A DNA stretch of 64,000 nucleotides, taken from contig DAVD01000027.1 of assembly GCA_002505405.1 (NCBI GenBank), forward strand, positions 8,765 through 72,764, read 5' to 3'. This document shows positions 49,766-58,757 of this stretch, in pieces; within the stretch, counting starts at the first letter, position 1, and the number at the start of each line of letters is the position of its first letter. The notes beneath the pieces are model-generated. The model was not told the DNA's origin. It searched no databases and saw only the letters and a list, made by a program, of their open reading frames with translations. Source of the DNA: Candidatus Poseidonia alphae (GTDB lineage: Archaea; Thermoplasmatota; Poseidoniia; Poseidoniales; Poseidoniaceae). A program made the position numbers and the translations under genes.

Positions 49766-49779
49766 ACTATCATCCTACC

Positions 49780-50112
49780 TCATCGGTCAATCATGGTGAT
49801 TGCGTCCGTTGGACACGCAAGAACGCACAGCCTGCAACCCGTGCAGGGGTCTCGAATAATTTTGGCCTTGCGATTGCTTTCCACTGAAAGTAGCGGGCTT
49901 TTGACATCAACAAAATAGAGTTCAATCGCATCATCATCACATACGATGGTGCATTGGTCACAACCGATGCATTTCCGTTCTTCAACGAAGGCGACGGTTG
50001 TTTCGCCTCCTTTTGTATTGGCGCGTTGCTCACCTCGTTGGCGATTGAGAGCCGTGCGGATTCGCATGGCTTCTTCTTCTCGCCGGCGACGCAACTCATC
50101 AGGGCTGGTCAT
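49780..50112 (-). CDS. Ferredoxin with two 4Fe-4S motifs
   Basis: 110 residues. A charged N-terminal helix (about 1-40, rich in Arg and Glu) precedes two cluster motifs: CIGCDQCTIVCDDDA near residue 48 and CTGCRLCVLACPTDA near residue 90. The first motif ends in CD rather than the usual CP. The pattern fits a low-potential electron carrier of the bacterial 2[4Fe-4S] type. Its start overlaps the end of the membrane-protein gene upstream by 4 nt. It could serve the nearby Hdr-like fusion, but this is inferred from proximity on the opposite strand only. Confidence 0.92.
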   Translation of the reverse strand: MTSPDELRRRREEEAMRIRTALNRQRGEQRANTKGGETTVAFVEERKCIGCDQCTIVCDDDAIELYFVDVKSPLLSVESNRKAKIIRDPCTGCRLCVLACPTDAITMIDR

Positions 50113-50807
50113 GTTGTCACCACCGTTGGAGGTTCCCCTTCAAACTTGGCAACGGTCAAGTTGACCAACACGTCTCCAAAGCAATAGAATGCCCCTACAA
50201 GAAGAGGTGGATTCCAAGCGGTTAATCCAGTCCATGGGACCTCATTGGCCCACGTCCAATTTTGAAGATAGGTTCCAAGCAACTCCATTGCAAGAGCAGC
50301 CCATGCCATCGCAGCGTAGAGGCGAGGTTGAGGCCCCCACTGCGTGAATCCAAGGACAAGAAGAAGAAGGAATATTCCAGATGTATCTCCTCCCGTCCAT
50401 ATGCCATACAGCACCATGGGTACGAAGGGTAGCAAAAGGGGCATAGCCCAAGAAATCTTCAATCGAAGAGCAGCTCGTCTACCGAAATCAAAGAGAAAAT
50501 AGTGCCCTGCTGGAACAAAGAGCGGCATGAGGTCCCGCTGATATTCATAAACAAGCCAAACTTCTGAGAAAAACAACTCCATTGGTGTCGCAATAGCAAC
50601 CACCGTAAGCATCTCGATACGCTCTTTTTGGTCGGTTGACGCATAGATTCGTGCGAAGAGTGCCCAACACCAAATGTTGACCGGCCATTCCGCCAGAGAA
50701 TCAGGGAGTAGACCTCCAAGGGCCGTTGCTGAAATCCATAGGCCAATCGCAATGGTCCCAACGTACCAAAGCGAGCGGTTCATGGTACAGGGGATGAGGT
50801 TCTCCAT
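50109..50807 (-). CDS. Polytopic membrane protein of unknown function
   Basis: 232 residues from ATG 50807, one nt after the upstream stop; the frame also permits a start at 50837 that would overlap that gene. About seven hydrophobic helices are predicted. Distinctive loops are ATPMELFFSEVWLVYEY and VPAGHYFLFDFGRR, whose Glu, His and Asp in or near membranes could be catalytic. No confident family. It is linked by overlap with the ferredoxin gene and follows the saccharopine-dehydrogenase-like gene. Confidence 0.7.
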   Translation of the reverse strand: MENLIPCTMNRSLWYVGTIAIGLWISATALGGLLPDSLAEWPVNIWCWALFARIYASTDQKERIEMLTVVAIATPMELFFSEVWLVYEYQRDLMPLFVPAGHYFLFDFGRRAALRLKISWAMPLLLPFVPMVLYGIWTGGDTSGIFLLLLVLGFTQWGPQPRLYAAMAWAALAMELLGTYLQNWTWANEVPWTGLTAWNPPLLVGAFYCFGDVLVNLTVAKFEGEPPTVVTT

Positions 50808-50808
50808 T

Positions 50809-51849
50809 TCAGTTTGACCGCTCAATATGGTGCTCAATCTTCACGCCGTTTTTGACCATTAAAGAAAGGGCTCGGTCCAGAAATGGCGAGGGGAGTTCTT
50901 CGGGGGAGTAAACCCCAGATGAGAGAATATCAGCGTTTTCACATAGGGTGAGGGCGGTTGCGAGAGTGACAAGCCCGGTTGTTCGGGCCATGGATGAGTC
51001 GCCTTTGGAACCGCTGTCCTCAACACGCCAAATAAATCTCTGAGCATCATTTTCTGCCTTGACTTCCATCCATGTGAATTCACTGCGATCTTTGTCAAGA
51101 GTCCATGATTCCAAGAGTGAATCGAGGTTCAATTCTCCAGCGTCTCGCTCGTCAATGTAGCGTTGAATATGGCCTGGCCAACGAACGGTGTATTCTGACA
51201 TTTCATCCGCTTTCATTGTGAAGAGCAGGGACCTTAGCCCGTCGGAAAGAAAGGCCTCCATAGACCCCTTCCCCGCGACTTCAATGAGGTGTCGCTCATC
51301 AAGAGCTGGCAGTGTCGTTACAGTGGCTTCTCTCACCACACGGGCAGGCCGTGTGTACTCTGCAATGACATCTGCCGGCGAAAACGGTGCCATGTAAGAC
51401 CAATCGTCATCAGGTTGAGAAGGATTTCCACCGACACGGATTTCAGCATTTCTAAATGTTCCAAGTTTGGTTTGTGCTTCAGCGAGCAACATGTTGGAGA
51501 GGCCAGGGGCAATTCCGACATCCCAAACAACGGTGGAATTTGATTCAACGGCGAGTTCGTGAAGACGGTCTGGAGTTTTTTCCGCAAAGGAAAGGTCCAC
51601 AAGGGTTCTGCCGAGGCGAACAAGGTCCTCAGTACACCCTCCTCCAATATCGCCAGGCAACATGTTGACCACCAACCCATCGGGAAGCATGTCAAGCCTT
51701 TGGGTAATGTCTCCAACGTGCATGGTAATTCCCTGCGTAGAATTCGGTTTGAGGTCGTACACGTGAACGTCGTGGCCTGATTCTACCAGATGCCGTACAA
51801 CAAAAGCCCCGACTAAGCCGCTTCCAAGGCAATGGATTGTCGTCATCAT
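50809..51849 (-). CDS. Saccharopine dehydrogenase-like NAD(P)-dependent oxidoreductase
   Basis: 346 residues. The N-terminal Rossmann fold is TIHCLGSGLVGAFVVRHLVESGHDVHVYD. The conserved region DVGIAPGLSNMLLAEA matches saccharopine dehydrogenase/lysine 6-dehydrogenase family proteins (typically GxxPGxxN). Family members oxidise or form secondary amines at amino-acid side chains. The substrate here is unknown; glutamate-derived compounds are plausible given the asnB and gshA neighbours. It starts 3 nt after gshA ends, so it is in the same transcript. Confidence 0.82.
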   Translation of the reverse strand: MMTTIHCLGSGLVGAFVVRHLVESGHDVHVYDLKPNSTQGITMHVGDITQRLDMLPDGLVVNMLPGDIGGGCTEDLVRLGRTLVDLSFAEKTPDRLHELAVESNSTVVWDVGIAPGLSNMLLAEAQTKLGTFRNAEIRVGGNPSQPDDDWSYMAPFSPADVIAEYTRPARVVREATVTTLPALDERHLIEVAGKGSMEAFLSDGLRSLLFTMKADEMSEYTVRWPGHIQRYIDERDAGELNLDSLLESWTLDKDRSEFTWMEVKAENDAQRFIWRVEDSGSKGDSSMARTTGLVTLATALTLCENADILSSGVYSPEELPSPFLDRALSLMVKNGVKIEHHIERSN

Positions 51850-51852
51850 GGT

Positions 51853-53055
51853 TCACCGCTCAATGTTCGACTCAGCACCCATGGCCAGCATGCTCAATTC
51901 TGCGAGAAGCGCATGCCAGCCGTGAGCGTGTTCTCCGTACATGTGGCCGGAGTTCGAGTAATCCTCAAACCGTGCGCTTGGTGAATTAAGGTTATCCATG
52001 TCCGATTTTTTAGGATTGATTCTGTAAAACCACGCAGCGGCCTCACCGTCAACAAGGTACACAACTGGTTCAACAGGTTCGCCTTCTTCGGTAAGCATGG
52101 AGGTGGGAATTCCTTCTTGGATGAGGTAATTATCCACTGCAGCGCCTCCCTTTGCATAACGAAGTTTGTTGATTTTGCGATTGGAGAGGTTTAGTATTGC
52201 GTCTCCCGATGTCAATACCATGATTCCTAATCCGTAGGTCCCACGGTCGTTCTTCATAACCACAGCAGGTTGCCTTTCAATTCCCAAAGCATCGTATCGC
52301 GATTGGATGTTTGCAAGAAATGAATCAATCTCACCAGCAAGTTTCGTACGGCACCCGATTTCAGTAAGGCATTTGTCTTCCGAGACAAACCATTCGGGCA
52401 TCAAATGCCATGGGTCAATCTGAAGAAGTTCTGCAATTTCGTCAACGTATATTTGCAAGCATGAATAATGTTCAGATTTTCTTCGTTGATGCCACCCCAT
52501 AGCAGCAGGCGGGGATACGTTGGGTGCAGTAAGTCCCGGCAATTTTCCATTGGTGAGGTCGTTATTGAGGAGGATAAGGTCGGGTTTCAGTCCTCCTACC
52601 AATAGATCACCGTCTCCGTTCAGAGCCACTTGGTCAAGCGTTAACGGCCCCGAAATTCCTTTCAATGAGCCTAATTCTTCAAGTTCTGGCGACCCAATGG
52701 TGCACTTGAATCCCGCCGTCTTGATCAATCGTTGAATCGTCGCTATGTTTTCGATATAACCTTGGTTTCGTGTGTGGCTTTCAGGATATATGTGCACCCA
52801 TGTGCAGTTTGGTTGAGTACGCGTGATGTGAGTTTTGAACAGGTTCGAGAGAGCATCAAGTTCTTCCTTTGCGACATTGTTGAATCCTGCAGGGAAATGG
52901 TTGGCATCAACAACACCAACCTTCCACCCAGCATCTCTAATGTCAACACTTCCATAAATCGGAATGGGTACTTCTTTTCGCTTCGCACTCATCCAATTCG
53001 TAATCAATTCCCGCTTGGATTCAAGCAGGGCGGTTATGTCGTGTACATACGTCAT
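51853..53055 (-). CDS. gshA: Glutamate-cysteine ligase, Acidithiobacillus ferrooxidans type
   Basis: 400 residues. IPIYGSVDIRDAGWKVGVVD, then NHFPAGFNNV, match the signature of the rare GshA family first described in Thiobacillus (Acidithiobacillus) ferrooxidans. Other motifs are LLNNDLTNGKLPG, GWHQRRKSEHYSCL and KNDRGTYGLGIMVL, the last resembling an ATP-grasp region. The expected reaction is ATP-dependent joining of glutamate and cysteine to gamma-glutamylcysteine. No glutathione synthetase is seen in the window, so gamma-glutamylcysteine or another amide may be the product. The start overlaps the asnB stop as ATGA, indicating coupled translation. Confidence 0.85.
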   Translation of the reverse strand: MTYVHDITALLESKRELITNWMSAKRKEVPIPIYGSVDIRDAGWKVGVVDANHFPAGFNNVAKEELDALSNLFKTHITRTQPNCTWVHIYPESHTRNQGYIENIATIQRLIKTAGFKCTIGSPELEELGSLKGISGPLTLDQVALNGDGDLLVGGLKPDLILLNNDLTNGKLPGLTAPNVSPPAAMGWHQRRKSEHYSCLQIYVDEIAELLQIDPWHLMPEWFVSEDKCLTEIGCRTKLAGEIDSFLANIQSRYDALGIERQPAVVMKNDRGTYGLGIMVLTSGDAILNLSNRKINKLRYAKGGAAVDNYLIQEGIPTSMLTEEGEPVEPVVYLVDGEAAAWFYRINPKKSDMDNLNSPSARFEDYSNSGHMYGEHAHGWHALLAELSMLAMGAESNIER

Positions 53056-54836
53056 GGTAAAACCTCGCTGAGTAGGGTGCTGACATCTCCGACCCTCTTG
53101 ACTCTTCCACCTTCAATAAGGTGCATGGACTCGAACAGTCCTAGTCCAAGGGCAAGTTCAGACTGTCCTTTGAAGACCGGTGAGAGGCGTTCGTACTTGG
53201 CAACCAGTTGTTCTGTTTCTGAAGAGAATTCGTTAAGGAACGTTTGCAGCATGGTCGGAGATGTTGCTCTACCTGCCGGCATTTTTGGACGCCTGACAAT
53301 TTCTTTGGGGAGTCCAGTGAGATTTGCGGCTTCTCGAAGGGCTGCCTTTTCCTCCATGCTTGAGGGCAATCTCCACTCCATTGGCAACCTGTTGGCGGCA
53401 TTGAGATGAGGCGCTCCTAGAAACGGTACTCGTACTTCAAGCGAATGAGCCATGGAATGGCGGTCAACAAGGCGCAATTGGAAATTACTAAGTTGGCCAT
53501 GATCCAATTCAAACTGGAGGAACGTGTCAAGGTCCTTGGCCTGCTCCTCAGGTCGTTGGTGGGGTGAAAACCAGCCATCATCCTCGGTGAGTGGCCCTTC
53601 TTCTAGCGAAGTTTGCACGGTTGGGGGAAGGGACCGGAGCCGTTGACGCAAAAGATGAGCGTGCTGAGTGAGGTCTCGGTAGCGAGGATAGCCCGCATGC
53701 AATTCATCAGCACCTTGGCCACACAGTCCCACTTTGACTTTTTCAGCCATCGTCTCAAAGAGGGGTTGGAAAAACAGAACCGTTACGTCAATGTCTTCTC
53801 CGTGCCAAATTAAGTTCGGCAATGCGCGTTCAAACGCATCGGGTTCGAGGATGTGTTGATGATGGCGGAGGTCAAAATGCGAGGCGACCAGTTCCGCCGC
53901 TTTCCAATCTGGATTGTCTTCGCTTTCTGCTACCGTCCAACATTCGGGTACGGGTTGTTCCGCTCGTGAAGCCGCTTCTTGAGCAACGGCTGCAACAAGG
54001 CTCGAATCAAGTCCTCCGGACAAAACGATACCAACGGGCACATCCGCCATCAATCGCTGTTGGACGCTGGATACGAACGAATCAAGGAGCACTGGTGCCT
54101 GAGTTGCCGGATTCCATGAGGGCTCAGGGGACACGATTTGTTGTCGAATGGTAGCTCTACCTGACATGAACGCCTCCCCATCATCGTTCAGCTCCCATGT
54201 TTCAACCGTCCCAGGGTGTACCTGTGTGACTCCTTTGAGCAGCGTTGTAGCATCAAGTGGGTATTCCCAAACCATCCGTGCAGCAAGGGCAACCTCGTCC
54301 AGTTTGGGGACATGTCGTTCATCCGCTCGCAGCGCTTTTACTTCACTGGCGAACAAGAGTGTACCTTCTACCTGAGTCTTGACCAATGGTTTGATTCCGA
54401 GGGAATCTCGGGCGAGAATAAGTTGTTGATTCAACCCATCCCACAGCGCTATTGCAAACATTCCGTCGAGCTGTTCCAGCCACGAGGCATGGTCGCTTGC
54501 GGTTGGACGCTGTTGACCGCTTGCAAGAAACCGGTCATGCAAAGCAAGAATAACTTCACTGTCTCCCGATGTGGTGAACGGGTAATGTTTGAGATTCGAG
54601 CGGAGTTGACGATGGTTGTAGATCTCTCCATTCACGATGAGTGTGCGTTCTTTTGAACCATGAATCGGTTGTTGGCTACCGTGAACATCCACGATGGCCA
54701 AGCGTGTGTGAGCAAAAGCGACGCGTTCATCGGACCAAACATTTTGACCGTCAGGCCCTCGATGATATTGGAGTTGATTCATTCGTTGAGCAACGGCGAT
54801 ATCGGGGTTGCCCAGCATCCCGCCAATACCGCACAT
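53052..54836 (-). CDS. asnB: Asparagine synthase (glutamine-hydrolysing)
   Basis: 594 residues. The N-terminal glutaminase domain begins MCGIGG, with Cys2 as nucleophile, and has RGPDGQ and NGEIYNHRQLR. The synthetase domain has the PP-loop SGGLDSS near residue 290, CGQGADELHAGYPRY, and SLEVRVPFLG. It makes asparagine from aspartate, ATP and glutamine-derived ammonia. Because it is translationally coupled to gshA and a saccharopine-dehydrogenase-like gene, a role in amidating another acidic substrate cannot be excluded. The start is 56 nt from the small membrane ORF at 54893-55003. Confidence 0.95.
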   Translation of the reverse strand: MCGIGGMLGNPDIAVAQRMNQLQYHRGPDGQNVWSDERVAFAHTRLAIVDVHGSQQPIHGSKERTLIVNGEIYNHRQLRSNLKHYPFTTSGDSEVILALHDRFLASGQQRPTASDHASWLEQLDGMFAIALWDGLNQQLILARDSLGIKPLVKTQVEGTLLFASEVKALRADERHVPKLDEVALAARMVWEYPLDATTLLKGVTQVHPGTVETWELNDDGEAFMSGRATIRQQIVSPEPSWNPATQAPVLLDSFVSSVQQRLMADVPVGIVLSGGLDSSLVAAVAQEAASRAEQPVPECWTVAESEDNPDWKAAELVASHFDLRHHQHILEPDAFERALPNLIWHGEDIDVTVLFFQPLFETMAEKVKVGLCGQGADELHAGYPRYRDLTQHAHLLRQRLRSLPPTVQTSLEEGPLTEDDGWFSPHQRPEEQAKDLDTFLQFELDHGQLSNFQLRLVDRHSMAHSLEVRVPFLGAPHLNAANRLPMEWRLPSSMEEKAALREAANLTGLPKEIVRRPKMPAGRATSPTMLQTFLNEFSSETEQLVAKYERLSPVFKGQSELALGLGLFESMHLIEGGRVKRVGDVSTLLSEVLP

Positions 54837-54892
54837 GAGTCTCGGTAACTGGCCTTCCTTTTCAAGGAATGTTCAATCCTTGGTTGAAAAAA

Positions 54893-55003
54893 TCACCAAA
54901 GTGGGTAACGGAACATTGTTATTGCGAGAAAAATAATTGCAAGTCCAAAACCAACGTAGTACGCAATTTGGGGCGGGTCGTTATGTTGGGACTCATCTGA
55001 CAT
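54893..55003 (-). CDS. 36-residue single-helix membrane peptide
   Basis: This frame of 36 codons plus stop is below usual length cut-offs. The product begins MSDESQHNDPPQ and then forms one membrane helix (YYVGFGLAIIFLAITMF), ending RYPLW. A purine-rich GAGGAG ribosome-binding site lies 5 nt before the ATG. The clear signal-anchor shape, good ribosome-binding site and same-strand placement between the dolichol-kinase-like gene and asnB support a real small protein. Function unknown. Confidence 0.6.
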   Translation of the reverse strand: MSDESQHNDPPQIAYYVGFGLAIIFLAITMFRYPLW

Positions 55004-55082
55004 GGGCTCTCCTCGGTTGAAACCAAGAATGCCCCCCATTTGAATATGTTGAGCGAATTCGATGCAGAGGGTTGTTTATAAC

Positions 55083-55706
55083 TCACATCACTTGTGCAAA
55101 CGGGTCCAATAAAAGAACCAAAGCAAGCGGTATGAGAAGCATGGTGGCATTGTCGTCAATGTACCGCAATCGTGGCCATTCAGCGATCATGCAGACAGGC
55201 GCAAGAAGCAATGCAATCCAAATCGGGGTGTCAAATTGCAGTGAGCATGCAAGCCAAATTGCAAGGATGACTCCAGTTGATACAACCATGACTTGGCGTG
55301 TTCCAATTCCTTTTCTGCGTAATTCTCCCATGAGCGGGTCTCCAAAGGCCAGTGAGATAATCAGTGGGTATGCATAGGCTTCATGGGGTACCAGCAGCAA
55401 AACCATTCCAATCCCAAAAGCCCCCCATGCCAAAGCAGATACCTGTTTCGCTTCGTAATCGCGCTGTCCAAAAATGGTGATTCCATACCGCAAGCGAATG
55501 CTTTCCGCTATAAGTGCAAACAGGACGACGGACGCAACGACTTGGTCCAATTCCATGCTGACCTTAGAGGCCACGTCATCTCCAAGTCTAAAGTAGAGAA
55601 GTGGAATTGCAGCCATGCTCAAATGAATGACTCTACGGAGGATGTGACCATTCATTCCACCAACGGAGGTTTCAACCGGGTTTGTTAATTCAACTTGACC
55701 GCTCAT
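55083..55706 (-). CDS. Polytopic membrane protein, dolichol/phytol kinase-like
   Basis: 207 residues with about six hydrophobic helices. The region YAYPLIISLAFGDPLMGELRRKG resembles the CTP- or lipid-phosphate-binding loop of dolichol kinase, phytol kinase and CDP-diglyceride synthetase relatives (usually ALGDALASLVGR-G). MNGHILRRVIHLSMAAIPLLYF near the N-terminus fits the family start (E-RKxxHxxxGxxP). A lipid alcohol kinase or cytidylyltransferase role is the best guess. It overlaps the end of meaB by 17 nt on the same strand. Confidence 0.6.
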   Translation of the reverse strand: MSGQVELTNPVETSVGGMNGHILRRVIHLSMAAIPLLYFRLGDDVASKVSMELDQVVASVVLFALIAESIRLRYGITIFGQRDYEAKQVSALAWGAFGIGMVLLLVPHEAYAYPLIISLAFGDPLMGELRRKGIGTRQVMVVSTGVILAIWLACSLQFDTPIWIALLLAPVCMIAEWPRLRYIDDNATMLLIPLALVLLLDPFAQVM

Positions 55707-56601
55707 CAGTGTCCCCTAACAAGACAGTCAATGCGTTCTCAATATCAATTGTACCCTCTGTGAGAAGGTCAAGACATTCATTGTATGATGGATGAGTCAC
55801 AAGCCGTCGTTCATGACTCGCAAGCAATCGCTCTCTCATTCGTGCACGGGTTGCTCGGTCGGATGCCTTGAGGTGAAGCAACAGGTCGGATGCCGGCTCA
55901 ATTCCGATGCCATGTAGGCCCGATGTCAGCAAAACAGGGGGCGCTTCGCTTTGTCCAAGGTTGAAGGATTCTTGAAGTTCCGAAGCATGCTTTTGCGCCC
56001 CGTCAAGGTCTGCTTTGTTGACGAGTACAGCGTCCGCCAATTCGAGTAACCCAGCTTTTTCGGCTTGAATCCCATCTCCTCTAGCAGGCCCTTCTACGAC
56101 GATGATGCGGTCGGCTACTGCCGCACATCGCAATTCTGATTGGCCGGAGCCCACCGTTTCAATGAGGACTCGATTCCACCCGCATGCGTGAAGGAACGAA
56201 GCCATGTCCTCAACGATCAATGGTACGCTTCCAGAAGCTGCCCGTGTTGCGATTGAGCGGACATACACGTGATCTTTGATTTCCGGGTCGTCCACAGAAG
56301 TCATTCGTACTCGGTCGCCAAGAAGGGCGCCGCCGGTGCGAGGGGAACTTGGGTCGACTGCGAGCAGAGCGAGTTTGTGACCCTGCTTAGCCCAACGCGT
56401 CATCAGTGCATCTACTAAGACTGATTTTCCAACACCTGGTGCGCCGGTAATGGCCATGGTGCGCCATGTTGGTTCAGCGGTATCCCTCTGCGAAAACGGG
56501 TCAGTCCCCTCATGAGTAAACGTTCCGTTTTCTATGGCGGACAACACTCGTGCAAGGGCTCGACGTTCGCCGTTGAGCGCACGAGCAACTTCGTCTTGCA
56601 T
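55690..56601 (-). CDS. meaB: MeaB-type GTPase, methylmalonyl-CoA mutase chaperone
   Basis: 303 residues. Walker A is TGAPGVGKSVLVDAL near residue 53. DPSSPRTGGALLGDRVRM is the hallmark of the MeaB/ArgK family. VLIETVGSGQSE is the switch/Walker B region, and VNKADLDG is the base-recognition NKxD motif. Family members protect and reload B12 on methylmalonyl-CoA mutase. It starts 11 nt after the gene for the B12-binding mutase subunit, so the two form an operon. The catalytic mutase subunit is not in this window. Confidence 0.94.
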   Translation of the reverse strand: MQDEVARALNGERRALARVLSAIENGTFTHEGTDPFSQRDTAEPTWRTMAITGAPGVGKSVLVDALMTRWAKQGHKLALLAVDPSSPRTGGALLGDRVRMTSVDDPEIKDHVYVRSIATRAASGSVPLIVEDMASFLHACGWNRVLIETVGSGQSELRCAAVADRIIVVEGPARGDGIQAEKAGLLELADAVLVNKADLDGAQKHASELQESFNLGQSEAPPVLLTSGLHGIGIEPASDLLLHLKASDRATRARMRERLLASHERRLVTHPSYNECLDLLTEGTIDIENALTVLLGDTDERSS

Positions 56602-56612
56602 GTGAGGTCACC

Positions 56613-57059
56613 TCATGCCTTGGATTCCCAATGCCAGTCGGTTCCTTGGCCAACTCCAGCATCGCTCATAGCGTTCGCATGTTGGATGAACTCAAGAATT
56701 TCAGAGGTTGGCGTTCCTGGTCCGAAGATTGCTTTGATGCCCGCACTGAACAGTTCAGGTCGGTCTTCATGGGGAATGATTCCTCCGCCGAACACGATCA
56801 CGTCTTCCAGTCCCTCGTTCACCAACAATTCACACACTTTTGGAAAGAGGTGGCTATGGGCGCCGGAAAGGGATGAAAGCCCCAAGAATCGGGCATCTTC
56901 ATCTCGAACGGTCTCAACGATTTGTTGCGCAGTCCGGCGAAGGCCAGTATAGATTACTTCATGGCCAGCGTCACGAAGCGTACGGGCAACGACCTTGGCT
57001 CCACGGTCGTGACCGTCAAGTCCGGGTTTGGCGACAACAATACGTAGCGGTTGGGCCAT
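56613..57059 (-). CDS. mcmA2: Methylmalonyl-CoA mutase B12-binding subunit
   Basis: 148 residues, the size of the stand-alone cobalamin-binding chain found in archaea. The B12 signature DxHxxG is in KPGLDGHDRGAK, where the His ligates cobalt. Further conserved parts are the LSSLSGAH loop and VIVFGGGIIP. With the large subunit (not seen here) it converts methylmalonyl-CoA to succinyl-CoA. It is divergent from pccB, with 135 nt between starts, so propionyl-CoA carboxylation and mutase genes share a control region. Confidence 0.94.
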   Translation of the reverse strand: MAQPLRIVVAKPGLDGHDRGAKVVARTLRDAGHEVIYTGLRRTAQQIVETVRDEDARFLGLSSLSGAHSHLFPKVCELLVNEGLEDVIVFGGGIIPHEDRPELFSAGIKAIFGPGTPTSEILEFIQHANAMSDAGVGQGTDWHWESKA

Positions 57060-57194
57060 GAACTGAGGAACAGGCGCCTCCCTATCAACACACCCCTTGG
57101 GGCAAACTTGAATCCGGCCTCAACAGCCGTTTTCACGGATTTACAAGAGCAACGCATAAGGGCGGCGTTTTCATCCATCCGAAGGGGGAAGTCC

Positions 57195-58748
57195 ATGTCA
57201 AGTACAGAAGACCGTCTAAAAGACCTCAGAAATCGCAAGTCTCGAAGTGAGGCTGGAGGAGGTCAAGCACGTGTCGAAGCCCAACATAACCGGGGTAAAA
57301 TGACTGCTCGAGAGCGCCTTACAATGCTTCTGGATGACGGGAGTTTTCAAGAAATTGATGCTTTGGTTGAACACCGATGTCGTGATTTCAACATGGACAA
57401 GAACGTGATCCCCGGAGACGGGGTCGTTACCGGCCACGGTACAATCAACGGAAGGCAAGTGTTTGCTTTTGCTCAAGACTTCACTGTTTACGGGGGTTCA
57501 CTCGGTGAAATGCACGGGCTTAAAATTTGCAAAGTCCTTGACATGGCGCTCAAAACCGGTCGCCCCGTCATTGGAATGAACGATTCGGGCGGAGCTCGAA
57601 TTCAAGAAGGGGTGGCTTCGCTTGGTTCCTATGCAGAAATTTTCTTCAGAAATGTAAGAGCCTCTGGCGTCGTCCCTCAAATCTCAGTGATTATGGGTCC
57701 GTGTGCTGGAGGCGCAGTTTATTCTCCAGCCATCACGGACTTTGTCATCATGGTCGACCAAACAGCGCATATGTTCATCACTGGACCAGAGGTTATCAAA
57801 ACCGTAACCAATGAAGTCGTATCGTTTGAAGACCTCGGAGGAGCGTCAACCCACGGGTCAAAATCAGGCGTGTCCCACTTTACTGCCTCTGACGATGAAG
57901 ACGCCATTTCGATGGCTCGTGACTTGTGCGACCTGCTCCCCCAGAACAATCTTGAACGACCACCGGTCAAGAAAACCAACGATTCAAGAGACCGGTTGTG
58001 CGATGCACTTGACAGCATCATTCCTGAAGATTCATCAAAGCCCTACAATGTAGTGGATGTAATCACTGAAGTCCTCGACGACGGTGGTTTTATGGAAGTT
58101 CAATCCGAATGGGCGCGAAACATCGTTATTGGATTTGGACACTTGGACGGGAATACCGTTGGTGTGGTGGCCAATCAACCACAAGTTCTCGCAGGTTGCC
58201 TCGACATTGATGCCAGCGATAAGGCAGCTCGCTTCGTTCGGTTTTGTGATGCATTCAATATTCCAATTCTCACCTTTGAGGATGTACCTGGGTTCCTGCC
58301 GGGGACCAATCAGGAATGGGGTGGAATCATCCGACATGGTGCAAAACTTCTCTATGCGTTCGCTGAGGCTACCGTTCCAAAGTTAACGGTCATTCTTCGT
58401 AAGGCGTACGGCGGAGCGTACGATGTGATGTCCAGTAAGCACATCCGAGGCGACTACAACGTGGCTTGGCCCAGCGCTGAGTTGGCCGTGATGGGTGCTG
58501 ATGGGGCAGTTGAAATCATTCATCGTCGCCGAATCGCTCATTCCCGCAACCCGGAACAGGAGCGAGAACGGTTGACTGAGGATTTCAAAGAAACATTTGC
58601 GAATCCATACAAGGCAGCAGCCCTGGGTTATCTTGATGATGTTATCGAACCGAACCAAACACGCCAACGCTTGTGCAGGGCGCTTGCCATGCTCAAGGAC
58701 AAGGAAGAACTTCGTCCCGCCCGAAAACATGGAAATATTCCCTTGTGA
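57195..58748 (+). CDS. pccB: Acyl-CoA carboxylase carboxyltransferase subunit (propionyl-CoA type)
   Basis: 517 residues from ATG 57195, preceded by AAGGGGGAA. The frame is open to 57051, but the added 48 residues are not family-like and would overlap mcmA2. Features are RGKMTARERLTMLLDDGSFQEID, FAQDFTVYGGSLGEMHG, the oxyanion-hole glycine regions NDSGGARIQEGV and MGPCAGGAVYSPA, GPEVIKTVTNEVVSFEDLGGAS, and FEDVPGFLPGTNQEWGGIIRHGAK. It transfers carboxylate from biotin to propionyl- or acetyl-CoA. The biotin carboxylase subunit is not in the window. Confidence 0.95.
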   Translation: MSSTEDRLKDLRNRKSRSEAGGGQARVEAQHNRGKMTARERLTMLLDDGSFQEIDALVEHRCRDFNMDKNVIPGDGVVTGHGTINGRQVFAFAQDFTVYGGSLGEMHGLKICKVLDMALKTGRPVIGMNDSGGARIQEGVASLGSYAEIFFRNVRASGVVPQISVIMGPCAGGAVYSPAITDFVIMVDQTAHMFITGPEVIKTVTNEVVSFEDLGGASTHGSKSGVSHFTASDDEDAISMARDLCDLLPQNNLERPPVKKTNDSRDRLCDALDSIIPEDSSKPYNVVDVITEVLDDGGFMEVQSEWARNIVIGFGHLDGNTVGVVANQPQVLAGCLDIDASDKAARFVRFCDAFNIPILTFEDVPGFLPGTNQEWGGIIRHGAKLLYAFAEATVPKLTVILRKAYGGAYDVMSSKHIRGDYNVAWPSAELAVMGADGAVEIIHRRRIAHSRNPEQERERLTEDFKETFANPYKAAALGYLDDVIEPNQTRQRLCRALAMLKDKEELRPARKHGNIPL

Positions 58749-58757
58749 GTTGAAATT

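Noticed and set aside
57051..57194. Upstream extension of pccB
   Set aside because: The added 48 residues are not family-like and would overlap mcmA2; ATG 57195 has a better ribosome-binding site.
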